A stretch of 64,000 nt of DNA from Niveibacterium microcysteis (lineage in GTDB: Bacteria > Pseudomonadota > Gammaproteobacteria > Burkholderiales > Rhodocyclaceae). Below are positions 8,715 through 18,986 of this stretch, piece by piece. The notes beneath the pieces were generated by a model, which was given only the letters and a program-made list of their open reading frames with translations, ran no database searches and was not told the origin of the DNA. Positions within the stretch are counted from its first letter, which is position 1; each line of letters starts with the position of its first letter. Both the position numbers and the translations under genes were made by a program. Location: positions 3,038,001 to 3,102,000 of the forward strand of contig NZ_CP071060.1 in NCBI RefSeq assembly GCF_017161445.1, read 5' to 3'.

Positions 8715-9755
8715 ATGTCACCCGCGATCCAGACGGACGTCGATCTTGCCCCGCTCACCACGCTTGGCGTGCCTGCACGCGCGGCCCATTACTGCGCCGC
8801 TGGGTCGGAAGACGAAATCCGGGCGGCGCTGGACTGGGCGCACTCGCGCGACCTGCCTGTGTTGGTGCTCGGCGGCGGCAGCAACATGGTGTTCGTCGAT
8901 GACTACGCGGGGCTGGTATTGCAGCCGCTGCTGCGCGGACGAGCGCTTGTCGGCGAATCGGACTCGCACTACCTCGTGCGAGTCGGTGCCGGCGAACGCT
9001 GGCATGACGCGGTCGAGTGGACGCTGGCGCAAGGTTGGCCGGGCCTTGAAAACCTCGCACTGATCCCGGGCAACGTCGGCGCGGCGCCGATCCAGAACAT
9101 TGGCGCGTACGGGCTGGAGCTGACTGATCGCTTCCACAGCCTCGAAGCACTCAACCGGCGCACCGGCGAGCGCGTAACGCTGGACCGAGCCGCGTGCCGT
9201 TTCGGCTACCGCGACAGTGTGTTCAAACACCCGGACGGCCGGGATCTGATCGTCCTGTCGGTCTGCTTTGCGCTGCCTAAAGTGTGGCTTCCGATGACGG
9301 GATACCGCGATATCACCGAAGAACTGGCGGCGCGCCACATCGACACACCGGCGCCGCGCGACATCTTCGATGCCGTCATCGCGGTGAGGCAACGCAAGCT
9401 GCCCGACCCCGCGGTGGTCGGCAACGTGGGGAGCTTCTTCAAGAACCCGGTTGTGGACGCCGCCACGCACGCTCAGTTGCAAGCGGGCCATCCGAAACTT
9501 GTGAGCCACCCGCAAACCGATGGCCGCTTCAAGCTTGCCGCCGGTTGGCTGATTGACCAGGCGGGCTGGAAAGGCAAAGCGCTTGGTGCTGCCCGAGTAC
9601 ATCCAGCGCAAGCACTGGTGCTAACGAACCCGGGCGGCGCGCGAGGCGCCGATATCATGGCGCTCGCCCAGGCAATCCGGCGTGATGTGCAAGCGCAGTT
9701 CGGCGTTGCGCTGGAACCCGAACCGATCGTGGTCGGAGCGTTGGACGAGCAATGA
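8715..9755 (+). CDS. murB: UDP-N-acetylenolpyruvoylglucosamine reductase
   Basis: At 346 residues this is a type I MurB, which makes UDP-N-acetylmuramate with NADPH and FAD in peptidoglycan synthesis. The FAD site reads [20 protein letters not shown] and [12 protein letters not shown] are conserved active-site segments, the latter holding the catalytic Ser. LEPEPIVVG carries the catalytic Glu at the C-terminus. The open frame extends upstream to 8034 but overlaps yajQ. The ATG at 8715 gives the normal family N-terminus. The stop overlaps the start of the next gene (ATGA), so the two are probably co-translated. Confidence 0.96.
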   Translation: MSPAIQTDVDLAPLTTLGVPARAAHYCAAGSEDEIRAALDWAHSRDLPVLVLGGGSNMVFVDDYAGLVLQPLLRGRALVGESDSHYLVRVGAGERWHDAVEWTLAQGWPGLENLALIPGNVGAAPIQNIGAYGLELTDRFHSLEALNRRTGERVTLDRAACRFGYRDSVFKHPDGRDLIVLSVCFALPKVWLPMTGYRDITEELAARHIDTPAPRDIFDAVIAVRQRKLPDPAVVGNVGSFFKNPVVDAATHAQLQAGHPKLVSHPQTDGRFKLAAGWLIDQAGWKGKALGAARVHPAQALVLTNPGGARGADIMALAQAIRRDVQAQFGVALEPEPIVVGALDEQ

Positions 9756-11809
9756 TCAGACAGGACGTCGCAAACACGCTCCTGATCGTGGTGCATCGCG
9801 CCCTGCCCGCGTACTTCGTCGGCATAGCGCTGCTGTCGTTTTCCATCCATATCCACGCTGAGGCGCCAACGCTGGATGCACTGACACGCATCGAGATCCT
9901 CGCGAACGACCACCCGGACCGTGCTCTGCAACAACTGCGCGCGCTTGAAAGCGAGGCACGCAAAGCGCCTATGGCAACACGTGCAGCTTTCCTCGGCGCA
10001 CTTGGCTACACACAGGCCCTCTCTGGCGACGCCGAAGCGGCACAACGCACAAGTAGTGAGCTGGAGGCGCTAGCAGGCGGCAACCGGGAGATCGCCGCCG
10101 AAGCGATGCTGGTGCGCGCCAACGCGCTGTTTGTGCGTGGTTCGCTGGATGCCGCTGCAGCCTCTGCAAAAAGCGCACTTGAGAGTTTCGACGCGCACTC
10201 GCCCGCGCGGCTGCGATACTGGGCCCGTCACGCTCTTGGTTCCATCCTGTTCGAGCAGGCACGCTACGATCAGGCGCTCACGCATTTGCAGGAGGCCGCA
10301 CGCATCGCGGAAGACAATGGTTGGGCGCGCCGCAGAGGCATGGTGCTGAACAGCCTCGCCACGCTCTACCTGAACCTGCGGCAGTACGACCGCGCCTTGC
10401 AGGCGGCCGCCGAGGCTTGTGATATCGCCCGTCGCGGCAACGACACCGCGGCCCTCGCGAACTACAAGCTGACGGAAGCCAATATCCACAGCGCCACCGA
10501 CACGCGCCCGGCACAGCATATGGCGCTCAATGAATCCCTTCGTCTGGCGCGCAGCGTCGGCGCAAGAGCCACAGAGTCGGCGGCACTGATCAACCTCTCC
10601 GACTACTACCTCAGCTCGGGCGATTACGCCGCAGCAATCGGGCATGCAGAACAGGCGATGCCGATCACACGCGAGTTTCAGGACTGGTCCGGGGAAGCCA
10701 CGATACAGACCAATATCGGGCTCGCTCGCATCCTGAGCGGCGATACCGCCAGCGGCAAGCCACTGATCGAGACTGCACTCGAGACCTACGCGAGCCACGG
10801 CGCGCGCAACGATGAAGTGGCTGTATTGCGTGAATACGGCGACGCATTGCGCAAGACCGGCCAGAGTGCCGCGGCGCTCGAAACGCTACTGCGGGAACGA
10901 ACATTGTCGGAAGAGCTGCTGCAGTCGGAAAAGCAGCGAGTGGTGCTTGAGTTGCAGGCACGCTACGAGGCCGACAAGCGAGATCGCGAGATCACGCTGC
11001 TGAACCGGGAGAATGCGCTCAAGGATGCGCAGATCGAAAACCACCGGCTCGCACGCCGGGTATGGTGGCTGCTGATGGTCGTCTGCGCGCTTGCCGCACT
11101 CGTCGTTGGCCTGCTTTATCGGCGCGTGCGCTCGACCAATCGACAGCTCGAAGAACGCAACGAGGAACTCGCAATCCAGAGTAGCCGAGACCCGCTGACC
11201 GGCCTCTACAACCGCCGATATTTCCAGCAGCGCATGGCACAGCTGGATGCGAGCCCAGCCGACCTGGCGACCAACACGGTACGCGCCACCTACCTGATCG
11301 ACATCGACCACTTCAAACGGATCAACGACCGACGCGGCCACCCGGCTGGCGACGCGGTGCTGATCGCGGTGGCCGAGCGTCTACGCGAAGCGCTGCGCGA
11401 AGCCGACATGATTGTGCGTTGGGGCGGTGAAGAATTCCTGATCTTTGTGCCACGCATTCGCGCAGACCAGATGGCCGAACTCGCCCAGCGCATCATCCAT
11501 GCAATTTCGGGCCAAGCCGTTGCCTACAACGGCGACCTGATCCCGGTCACCGCGTCGATCGGATACGCGCCCTTCCCGCTCCCGCCTGGCGGCATCCGAC
11601 TGCCGTGGGAGCGCGAGATCAACCTGATCGACATGGCGCTTTATCTGGCCAAGGCGCATGGCCGCAGCCGCGCGTATGGCGTTGCACGCCTGCTGACCGA
11701 GGGTGACGGTGGCATCGAGCGTATCGAACACGATCTGGAGCAGGCGTGGACAAACGGCTTGGTCGAACTGGCCATCACCGAGGGGCCGCCGCCGGTTCCG
11801 GTCGACTAA
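9752..11809 (+). CDS. TPR-repeat diguanylate cyclase (GGDEF)
   Basis: The 685-residue protein has a signal anchor (residues 17-36), tetratricopeptide-like helices at about 40-385, a coiled coil at about 390-432, a membrane helix at 437-457 and a GGDEF domain from about 478. The active site is GGEEF (558-562). An RxxD product-inhibition site (READ, 549-552) sits exactly five residues upstream, so the enzyme is predicted active and feedback-inhibited. It makes cyclic di-GMP in the cytoplasm in response to something sensed by the periplasmic TPR part. It overlaps murB by 4 bases and is followed by a paralogue of the same architecture. Confidence 0.93.
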   Translation: MIRQDVANTLLIVVHRALPAYFVGIALLSFSIHIHAEAPTLDALTRIEILANDHPDRALQQLRALESEARKAPMATRAAFLGALGYTQALSGDAEAAQRTSSELEALAGGNREIAAEAMLVRANALFVRGSLDAAAASAKSALESFDAHSPARLRYWARHALGSILFEQARYDQALTHLQEAARIAEDNGWARRRGMVLNSLATLYLNLRQYDRALQAAAEACDIARRGNDTAALANYKLTEANIHSATDTRPAQHMALNESLRLARSVGARATESAALINLSDYYLSSGDYAAAIGHAEQAMPITREFQDWSGEATIQTNIGLARILSGDTASGKPLIETALETYASHGARNDEVAVLREYGDALRKTGQSAAALETLLRERTLSEELLQSEKQRVVLELQARYEADKRDREITLLNRENALKDAQIENHRLARRVWWLLMVVCALAALVVGLLYRRVRSTNRQLEERNEELAIQSSRDPLTGLYNRRYFQQRMAQLDASPADLATNTVRATYLIDIDHFKRINDRRGHPAGDAVLIAVAERLREALREADMIVRWGGEEFLIFVPRIRADQMAELAQRIIHAISGQAVAYNGDLIPVTASIGYAPFPLPPGGIRLPWEREINLIDMALYLAKAHGRSRAYGVARLLTEGDGGIERIEHDLEQAWTNGLVELAITEGPPPVPVD

Positions 11810-11929
11810 CCCGGCGCAAGGCGGCCGATCGGCGATGTGCGCCCGATCTGTCGCACGTCAATCAAGTTCCGGCACTGCGGGCCGCTAATAGCCTTACCTG
11901 CGCTCAAGCCGCGTTGGCGGCCGATGCAA

Positions 11930-13951
11930 ATGCCAAGAACCCAGATCCGCCACCGATGGCGTGAAGTGCTGTGCAGCCTGCTCGCGGCACTGGCAGGGCT
12001 TCTATTGCCAGCGATTGCTGCAAGCGCCGTGGAACTGGATCCAGCCGTTGCAGCGCGAATCGACGCTGTCGATGCGCAGGGGCGCAGCGATCCCTCTGGC
12101 GCCATCCTAAGCGTCGACGCCCTGCTCAAATCCGAAACGGGCAGCGCGGCGCGCATCGCCCTGCTGACCATGCGGGGCACCTACCAGACAAACGCCAATC
12201 AGCCCGACGCGGCACTCGCGACAGCCGCAACACTCGATGCGCTCGCCAGCCAGGACGCCAAGGCGTCAGCCCTGATCGTACGAGCACACGTGGTGCGCAT
12301 GAAGGGCGATCTGAGCCGCGCCCTTGAACTGGCGGAGCAGGCACGCACGACGCTTGCTGCGAATGGGGACTCGCGCCAGGGCTTTCGGCTGGAAATGATG
12401 CGCGGTGCGCTACTCCTGGAACTGGGTCGCCAGGCCGACGCGCTGGCCGCCTACCAGAACGCGCTCTCCCTCGCCGAACGCCTCAACAGCAAGGTCCGGG
12501 TATTCCGAGCCCTGGACAGCATGGCAACCCTGTTCGTTGATGCCGGCGAACTTGACAAGGCCATCGAGGCCAATCGCAAGGCAACGCGCTATGCGCAGGA
12601 ACTCGCGGAAGCACCACTTCTCGCCCAGTCGTGGGATACGAGTGCCCGGGTTGCCTCGCTCCAGCAGGATCGCGATGCGGAGCTGAAAGCCGCCAAGGCA
12701 GCGCTTGGCTACGCGCGCAAAGCGGGCGAGCAGGAACGTATCGAAACCATGCTGATCAATCTGGGCGATACGTATCTGAAGCTGGGCCGCTATGCAGACG
12801 CGCTTGAAGTCACCAATGAGGCGATCAGGATCGCCCGCCAGATCAGCGATCCGCATGGGTTGATCGTCGCGCTCGCGAACGCGGGCCAGGCGCAGATCCG
12901 CCTGGGTCGGCTCGACGAGGGCAGGACAAACGTTGAAGAGGCGCTATCCACGGCACTCAAACTCGAATCCCGCGCGCAGTACGCAAGCCTGCTCGCCGAG
13001 TATGGCGAGGCACTTGAAGCTGCCGGCGACTACAAGAACGCCATCAACGCATACCACCGGGAGCGACGCGCCTCGAAAGCACTCGCCGAGAGCAGCCGCA
13101 AGAACGCGCTGCTCGAACTGGACGCGCGCTATCAATCAGAAAAGAAGCAGCGCGAGATTGAACTGCTCAACCGCGACAACGCGCTCAAGAGTGCCCAACT
13201 GCATAACCGAACGCTGCAACAGCGCGTTTGGCTGCTCGCTGCCGGCCTGCTGACGACGGGCCTGCTCGCGGTAGCCCTGCTCTACCGGCGGGTTCGGGAC
13301 GCCAACCAGCAGCTATCCGAGAGCAACCGCATGCTCAAGGTACGCAGCGAACGCGATGCACTGACCGGGCTTTTCAACCGGCGCTACTTCCAGGAGGCGA
13401 TGCGCACGCGCTCCGCCAGCGGTGGCTTCATCGGCGGACTGATGCTGCTGGACATCGACCACTTCAAGCGCGTCAACGACACCTATGGCCACGCGGCTGG
13501 TGACGTCGTCATCACGACCGTGGCGCAACGCCTGCAAGACACCATGCGCGAAACCGATTTGGTGGTGCGCTGGGGCGGCGAAGAGTTCCTCATCGCTGTG
13601 GGGCCGATGCCGGCCGAGCAATTCGACCGCCTCGCTGAGCGTTTGCTGCACGCGATCAGCCGTGACCCGGTCCCCTACGGCGAGCAATACCTATCAGTGA
13701 CGATCTCGATCGGCTATGCGAGCTTTCCGCTTGCCCCCGGTCACTTGTCGCTCGAGTGGGAGCGCGGCATCAACCAGGTCGACATGGCGCTCTACATCGC
13801 CAAGGCGCAGGGCCGGAACCGCGCCTGCGGCATTCGCGAGGTCATGGCATCAAACGAGTTGGAGCTCGACGAGATCGAACGCAGCTTCGAAACTGCGTGG
13901 CGCGATGGGCGCGTGAAGCTCGGGCTGATTACCGGCGCCCCACCGGGCTGA
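11930..13951 (+). CDS. TPR-repeat diguanylate cyclase (GGDEF), paralogue of the preceding gene
   Basis: This 673-residue protein repeats the preceding architecture: a signal sequence ending near AASAVEL, TPR-like helices, a coiled coil with the same NRDNALKSAQL pattern, a membrane helix (LLAAGLLTTGLLAVALLYRR) and a C-terminal GGDEF domain. The active site GGEEF is intact, with RETD as the I-site five residues before it. It is clearly a tandem duplicate that has diverged. The start is uncertain: ATG at 11924 or 11930, without a strong ribosome-binding site, while the frame is open from 11837. It converges on yaeQ with an 11-base gap and no terminator. Confidence 0.92.
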   Translation: MPRTQIRHRWREVLCSLLAALAGLLLPAIAASAVELDPAVAARIDAVDAQGRSDPSGAILSVDALLKSETGSAARIALLTMRGTYQTNANQPDAALATAATLDALASQDAKASALIVRAHVVRMKGDLSRALELAEQARTTLAANGDSRQGFRLEMMRGALLLELGRQADALAAYQNALSLAERLNSKVRVFRALDSMATLFVDAGELDKAIEANRKATRYAQELAEAPLLAQSWDTSARVASLQQDRDAELKAAKAALGYARKAGEQERIETMLINLGDTYLKLGRYADALEVTNEAIRIARQISDPHGLIVALANAGQAQIRLGRLDEGRTNVEEALSTALKLESRAQYASLLAEYGEALEAAGDYKNAINAYHRERRASKALAESSRKNALLELDARYQSEKKQREIELLNRDNALKSAQLHNRTLQQRVWLLAAGLLTTGLLAVALLYRRVRDANQQLSESNRMLKVRSERDALTGLFNRRYFQEAMRTRSASGGFIGGLMLLDIDHFKRVNDTYGHAAGDVVITTVAQRLQDTMRETDLVVRWGGEEFLIAVGPMPAEQFDRLAERLLHAISRDPVPYGEQYLSVTISIGYASFPLAPGHLSLEWERGINQVDMALYIAKAQGRNRACGIREVMASNELELDEIERSFETAWRDGRVKLGLITGAPPG

Positions 13952-13962
13952 CGCGGCCCGAC

Positions 13963-14499
13963 TCAATCCAGCCGCTGCGGGCGGATATGCGCGCTGCGCT
14001 CGCCGTCCGAAAGCCAGTATTCGCCATCCTGCACGCTGCACTGGATCTGCATCGTGCGAACAGCCATCGCAGTCAGCGCCTCGGCAGCGTCATCCGGAAT
14101 CCGCAGCACCGTCAGCGAGGGCAACTTCAGGCATGCGGCGCGATTCTTCTGCCACCACACGTCCACCGCCCGGCCACCATATGTCAGCAGCGTCACGCGC
14201 GAGGCTCGGCCACTCGCCTGCCGCAAGCGACGCTCATCCGGCAAACCAAGCTCGATCCAGTTCTCGATCGCGCCGGTCAGATCCCTCTGCCAAAGATCTG
14301 GCTCGTCGTCCGACGACAAACCCTTGCAGAACGACAAGCCCTCGTCCGCGAACATCGCAAACGCGAGAAGGCGGATCATCATCCGCTCGTCGGTCTCGGA
14401 CGGATGCCGCGCCAGCGTAAGCGAATGGTTGGCGTAGTACCCGCGATCCATGTCCGAAATCTGCAGGTCTGCCTTGAAGATCGTTGATTTCAGCGCCAT
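13963..14499 (-). CDS. yaeQ: YaeQ family protein
   Basis: The 178-residue protein matches E. coli YaeQ from MALKSTIFKADLQISDMDRG through SLTLARHPSETDERMMIRLL to DGEYWLSDG. YaeQ has a PD-(D/E)xK nuclease-like fold. A link to RfaH suppression was reported historically, but its role is not established. The conserved WIELGLPDERR segment is present. It follows rdgC by 4 bases and is probably co-transcribed with it. Confidence 0.93.
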   Translation of the reverse strand: MALKSTIFKADLQISDMDRGYYANHSLTLARHPSETDERMMIRLLAFAMFADEGLSFCKGLSSDDEPDLWQRDLTGAIENWIELGLPDERRLRQASGRASRVTLLTYGGRAVDVWWQKNRAACLKLPSLTVLRIPDDAAEALTAMAVRTMQIQCSVQDGEYWLSDGERSAHIRPQRLD

Positions 14500-14503
14500 A
14501 GGG

Positions 14504-15406
14504 TCAAACGATCTGCCGCTCGCCGCCCAGGGCTTCGATCACGTGGGGGATGAACCGTGCGAGCTCCGCGGACATCAGCGCAAAGTCTGCCTCGAACTGC
14601 GGGTCGCCCTCCGCTGCGGCCTTCTCCGCTTGCTCCTGAATGATGTCGAGGAACGCCAGGCGCTTGATCTCCATGCGCTCGGTCAGCACGAACGAGATCC
14701 GGTCGTCGAAAGTCAGCGCGAGCCGTGTCGGCACCTTGCCCGCCGCAAGATGGTTGGGGATCTCGTCCCCTTCGAGCGGGTGCCGCACGTAGCGCACCGC
14801 AGCCTTCTCGTCGGTAATCGCACGCAGCTCGCAATCACGGTCGATGGTGAAATTCGCAGGGGCTTCGCCTGAGGCGAGCCAGTCGGACATTGCCGACTGC
14901 GGCGAGCGCTCGGTGTCGAGCAACTTCAGCGGCAAGTCATCAAGCGTGTCGTGCAGCTGCTCGATCACCTCGTCCGCCTTCGCCGCGCTCGATGCATCGA
15001 CGACCAGCCAACCATTGGTCGGGTCAATCCAAACGTAGGTCGTGCGGCGTCGTGTGAAGGCGCGCGGCAACAACTCCTGCGTCACCGCCTCCTTAAGCTC
15101 CTTCATCTGCTTGCGCCCGGGTTTGAAACCCTGCTGCGCCTCCAGCTCCTCCGCCCTGTCCTGCGCAACCTGATTCACTACCGACGACGGTAGCAAACGC
15201 TGCTCACTGCGGAGTGCCAGCAACCACTGCCCACCCACCGCAAGCACCATCACATCCGACCCGGTCGGCGACACCCACCCACGGCTCGCCATATCCTGCG
15301 ACCCGCAACGCACAAAAGGCTTCGCAGCGAGCTTTTCTTCGAGCGAGGAAAGATCAATCGCCCAAGGCGTGGGCAGGCGGTAGAGTTGGAGGTTCTTGAA
15401 CCACAT
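14504..15406 (-). CDS. rdgC: Recombination-associated protein RdgC
   Basis: 300 residues starting MWFKNLQLYRLPTPW, the family hallmark, with FVRCGSQDMASRGWVSP and GFKPGRKQMKELKEAV. RdgC forms a ring dimer on double-stranded DNA and limits RecA access during recombination. The frame is open to 15436, but the ATG at 15406 matches the family start (E. coli RdgC is 303 residues). It is the last ordinary housekeeping gene before the surface polysaccharide locus. Confidence 0.95.
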   Translation of the reverse strand: MWFKNLQLYRLPTPWAIDLSSLEEKLAAKPFVRCGSQDMASRGWVSPTGSDVMVLAVGGQWLLALRSEQRLLPSSVVNQVAQDRAEELEAQQGFKPGRKQMKELKEAVTQELLPRAFTRRRTTYVWIDPTNGWLVVDASSAAKADEVIEQLHDTLDDLPLKLLDTERSPQSAMSDWLASGEAPANFTIDRDCELRAITDEKAAVRYVRHPLEGDEIPNHLAAGKVPTRLALTFDDRISFVLTERMEIKRLAFLDIIQEQAEKAAAEGDPQFEADFALMSAELARFIPHVIEALGGERQIV

Positions 15407-15498
15407 GAAAAGATCCAATAAGCGGTGGGTCGGCAATTGTAGCCGGACGCAACGACAAAAGCGCCCGCCCCCGCCAGTGAGTCAAAACGAGAGTCGGA

Positions 15499-16083
15499 TC
15501 AGTGACTCACGCCATGTGCAGTGATAACACGATGCACAGTCATAAAAAGGATCTTCAGATCGAACCAGAAAGACTGGCGCTGCAGATACTCAATGTCGTA
15601 AGCGACTTTCTCCGGAATCGGCAGCTCGTCCCTGCCGTTAACCTGCGCCCAACCCGTAATACCAGGCCGCAGCCTGTCCACCCCTTTGGCCGCACGCATT
15701 GCATTCAAATCATGCTGATTGAACAACGCTGGCCGAGGGCCAACTAGGCTCATGTCGCCCTTGAGCACACTAAATAGCTGGGGAAGTTCGTCTAGGCTGG
15801 TCCGGCGCAAGAACCGCCCGACACGAGTCAGATATCGATCCGGGTCACCCAACAAGTGCGTCGCGACAACCGGCGCTTCTGTGCGCATAGAACGAAACTT
15901 AGGCATTAGAAACAGCGATGAGTGTCTTCCCACGCGTCTCGACATATACAGAATAGGGCCTCGTGACTCAGCCCGAATGGCCACCGCGATCACAAACAGC
16001 GCCGGCAAAAAAAAGAGAAGCCCAAACCCGGCGCAAATGATATCGAACAGCCGTTTCAAGGGAGCCCCAACGACCTCACGCAA
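15499..16083 (-). CDS. Small polyprenyl-phosphate sugar-1-phosphate transferase (PglC-like)
   Basis: The 194-residue frame is a bacterial sugar transferase with one hydrophobic N-terminal segment (RLFDIICAGFGLLFFLPAL). Catalytic motifs are KFRSMR, DELPQLFSVLKGDMSLVGPR and RPGITGWAQVNGR. It is the minimal PglC-type enzyme without the extra membrane domains of WbaP or WcaJ. It moves a sugar-1-phosphate onto undecaprenyl phosphate to start a glycan on the inner face of the membrane. The start is uncertain: TTG at 16083 overlaps the upstream stop, while TTG at 16059 would give the usual MKRLFD-like N-terminus. No ATG fits. Confidence 0.9.
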   Translation of the reverse strand: MREVVGAPLKRLFDIICAGFGLLFFLPALFVIAVAIRAESRGPILYMSRRVGRHSSLFLMPKFRSMRTEAPVVATHLLGDPDRYLTRVGRFLRRTSLDELPQLFSVLKGDMSLVGPRPALFNQHDLNAMRAAKGVDRLRPGITGWAQVNGRDELPIPEKVAYDIEYLQRQSFWFDLKILFMTVHRVITAHGVSH

Positions 16084-17968
16084 CCGTCTTAGGCTCGCGC
16101 GCCGAGCGCTGAACGAGAACTAAGGACGGTCGAACGGCAGGCTCATATTCTGGCACCCAACGGCGAAGGTCTCGTCGAATCTGATCATCAGACGGAATCG
16201 TCCGCTGGGTCAACCACGCCAGCACTTCATCCAACCACTCGTGATCTACTTCCCGTGCACGAGCAATTCGCAGCTTGGGATGATGTGTCGGTAGAGTCTC
16301 TTCTTGTGCCGCCAGCAACTCTTCGTATAGTTTTTCACCGGGCCGCAATCCCGTGAAGACGATATCGATCTTGTCTTCCGCATACCCGGACAACCGGATC
16401 AAATCTCTGGCCAAGTCTGCGATCCGAACCGGTTCGCCCATGTCCATCACAAATACGTTGTTGCCCGTACCCATTGCAGCTGCCTGCAAAACGAGTTGGG
16501 CGGCCTCCGGAATGGACATGAAGTACCGTGTAACCTCCGGATGCGTCACAGTGACAGGGCCCCCACGAGCGATCTGCTCCCGAAACTTCGGGATAACGCT
16601 TCCGGCGCTACCCAGAACGTTTCCAAACCGCACAATCTCAAAACGCGTAGCCGCGCCCTGCTGCATAACCTGACAAACCATTTCAGCCATGCGCTTGCTT
16701 GCGCCCATGACGTTTGTCGGGTTTACCGCCTTGTCGCTTGACACTAAGACAAACCGTTCGACTCGATTAGCCACGCACACCGCGGCAATCTTGAATGTGC
16801 CATAGACGTTATTACGAACCGCCTGCCAGGCGTTACGCTCTTCCATTAGCGGCACATGCTTATAGGCAGCAGCGTGGAACACGATTGTCGGGCTGTGCTG
16901 CCGGAATATCGCTTCAAGCCACAGCCCATCTCGGACATCGCCTGCAATTGGTACGGTCTCTACATCAGGGAAGCGCAACCCCAGCTCTTCATGGACTGCA
17001 TAGAGCGCAAACTCGCTCATCTCAAGCAGAATCAACTGCGCTGGCGCGAAGCGTGCCAGTTGCCGACAGAGCTCGGAGCCGATGGACCCTCCCGCACCGG
17101 TTACCATGATTGCTCGGCCGCTTACCATCTGCCTCACCGCAGATGAGTCCACCTCCACTGGCGCACGGCCGATCAAGTCATGTAGGTTAACGTCGCGAAA
17201 ACGTCCCTCGGTTGCACCCCCGCGAACGACATCCTCGATCGAAGGTAGCGTCATCGCTCGAACGCCCGCCCGCAAACATTCGCCGGCGGCTCGCTGACGC
17301 GCCTCGCGGGTCATTGCGGGCATTGCAATGATTGCGTTCTGGGCTTTTAGGCGCGCTGCCCAGTGCGACAAGTCCTTGATACGCCCATACACCTTGAAGC
17401 CCGAAATCTCACGGCCAATCTTGTTGGGGTCGTCGTCCAGCAATCCTACAACGCGCCACTCTGGCGAGCGGGCCAGCTCCGCAACAAGATTCGCACCGGC
17501 ACGGCCAGCGCCAAGAATTACAACGGGTTGACCGCGAGCAAAAAGGTCACCGTAGCGCCTATGCTCTTTCCAGAAGCGGTACGCAGCCCTGCTGCCTCCC
17601 ATCCACATCAGCAAGAAGACCGGATGCAGCACAAAGATGGTGCGCGGGACGGGCGGCTGCAACCCGACATAGACGAATGCAACGACGCTGACGATCGATG
17701 AAGCAGCCACCGCTCGAACGATTCGCACGAGGTCAGGCAAACTCGCGAAGACCCACATACCACGATAGAGACCAAAGCCCCGAAAGAAGGCGGCGTGAAT
17801 TGGAACGGTGAGCAAGCATGCATACAGACCGGTCCGGATGAAGTCTAGCGGTACGGCCCCATTGAACCGGATGACATAGGCCAATCCCCACGCGCAGGAG
17901 ACTGCAAGCAAATCGCCGGCAAATACGGCCAACTGCCGCCAGTTGGTTACTAAAATCGACTTTTTCAT
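16076..17968 (-). CDS. Membrane UDP-sugar 4,6-dehydratase/epimerase (WbpM/CapD/FlaA1 type)
   Basis: A protein of about 630 residues. It has four N-terminal membrane helices, a first Rossmann-like domain (VVILGAGRAGANLV) and a large SDR domain with VTGAGGSIGSELCRQ. The catalytic site is of the WbpM kind: SSDKAVNP followed by MGASK, with Met in the usual Tyr position. These enzymes turn UDP-GlcNAc into UDP-4-keto-6-deoxy sugar for O-antigens. A long frame is open to a GTG at 18097. ATG at 17968 or 17986 gives the expected N-terminus; I chose 17968. It overlaps the sugar transferase by 8 bases and probably supplies its substrate. Confidence 0.9.
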   Translation of the reverse strand: MKKSILVTNWRQLAVFAGDLLAVSCAWGLAYVIRFNGAVPLDFIRTGLYACLLTVPIHAAFFRGFGLYRGMWVFASLPDLVRIVRAVAASSIVSVVAFVYVGLQPPVPRTIFVLHPVFLLMWMGGSRAAYRFWKEHRRYGDLFARGQPVVILGAGRAGANLVAELARSPEWRVVGLLDDDPNKIGREISGFKVYGRIKDLSHWAARLKAQNAIIAMPAMTREARQRAAGECLRAGVRAMTLPSIEDVVRGGATEGRFRDVNLHDLIGRAPVEVDSSAVRQMVSGRAIMVTGAGGSIGSELCRQLARFAPAQLILLEMSEFALYAVHEELGLRFPDVETVPIAGDVRDGLWLEAIFRQHSPTIVFHAAAYKHVPLMEERNAWQAVRNNVYGTFKIAAVCVANRVERFVLVSSDKAVNPTNVMGASKRMAEMVCQVMQQGAATRFEIVRFGNVLGSAGSVIPKFREQIARGGPVTVTHPEVTRYFMSIPEAAQLVLQAAAMGTGNNVFVMDMGEPVRIADLARDLIRLSGYAEDKIDIVFTGLRPGEKLYEELLAAQEETLPTHHPKLRIARAREVDHEWLDEVLAWLTQRTIPSDDQIRRDLRRWVPEYEPAVRPSLVLVQRSAREPKTVA

Positions 17969-18116
17969 TAAATTCGCAAATACCATCGCGAGGACAACGT
18001 CATCCCACCGGGCAAACGGCCCAATAGACTCTTTGGATTGACGCACCTTAGCACGCGGCCAGCGGATTGACCTTACCCAGAGAGGTACTCGTTTCACCTT
18101 GTTACAGAGAGCGGTA

Positions 18117-18986
18117 CTACACGCGCCAACCGTGCAAGCGAAAAAACGTCAGCGCCGAACGACCAAACATCAGAATGTGGCGAAGGCCTTTCCTTGACGC
18201 GCCGCCGCCGGCGTGGGAAATACGGACATCGGGAACGTACGCGATACGCCCCTGAGACGCCGCGCGCAGACTCAAGTCATAGTCTTCAAAGTAAAGAAAA
18301 TAGCGACGATCGAATCCATCGAGCGCGCTATATGACGCAGACCGAAACAACATGAAACACCCACCAACCACTGGCGGATCCCACACGACACTCTTCCCAT
18401 CAACTACATCTCGCATCTCATGCCAAGCAAGTGACCGCCGAAAGACGTGCCTAACCCAACGAGGCGCAAACCCCCTCAGGAGCAGAACTAACAGGCCTGG
18501 CATACGGCGACACAAGAAACTCCGCTCACCAGACGCGTCGCATACATCAGGCGCCAACAGCACTACCGACGGATGGGCATCCATCCATCGAATGGCGTTA
18601 TGAAGAGCGTCAACGCTCACGAAGACATCTGGGTTTAGTACCAAGTGGTAATCGGACTCGGCATCCTGAAATGCAAGGTTCTGCCCAGCACCATACCCAA
18701 GATTCTGCTGGGTTAGGACAAGCTTCGCTTGGATCTCTTTGCGATGCAGCGGGGAGAGCGCCGCGCCGGTCAAGGTTGCGCCGTTATCGACAACGTTTAC
18801 TACAGCGCCAGCCAAAGTACCTGCACATATGGCGTGTTCAATCGCCCGAGCCAAGGAATCCAAGGTCGCAAAAAGAGCGGACTCGTCTGACCGATAGGTC
18901 ACAACACCTACACTTAATGTCGGGCGCCGGGACACACCTGCCGCCTGCTGCACAGAAAAAGCACTACAAGTACCATCAACGTTCAC
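18117..18986 (-). CDS. Glycosyltransferase family 2 (rhamnosyltransferase-like)
   Basis: About 289 residues. The GT-A fold begins LSVGVVTYRSDE. VVDNGAT, NLGYGAGQNLAF, LVLNPDVFV (NPD in the DxD position) and FLYFEDYDLSLRAASQG follow. The pattern is that of the WbbL-like rhamnosyl or related hexosyl transferases of O-antigen loci. The frame starts with TTG at 19007. GTG at 18986 forms a GTGA overlap with the upstream stop and is preferred, but there is no clear ribosome-binding site. About 150 bases separate it from the dehydratase gene. Confidence 0.86.
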   Translation of the reverse strand: MNVDGTCSAFSVQQAAGVSRRPTLSVGVVTYRSDESALFATLDSLARAIEHAICAGTLAGAVVNVVDNGATLTGAALSPLHRKEIQAKLVLTQQNLGYGAGQNLAFQDAESDYHLVLNPDVFVSVDALHNAIRWMDAHPSVVLLAPDVCDASGERSFLCRRMPGLLVLLLRGFAPRWVRHVFRRSLAWHEMRDVVDGKSVVWDPPVVGGCFMLFRSASYSALDGFDRRYFLYFEDYDLSLRAASQGRIAYVPDVRISHAGGGASRKGLRHILMFGRSALTFFRLHGWRV

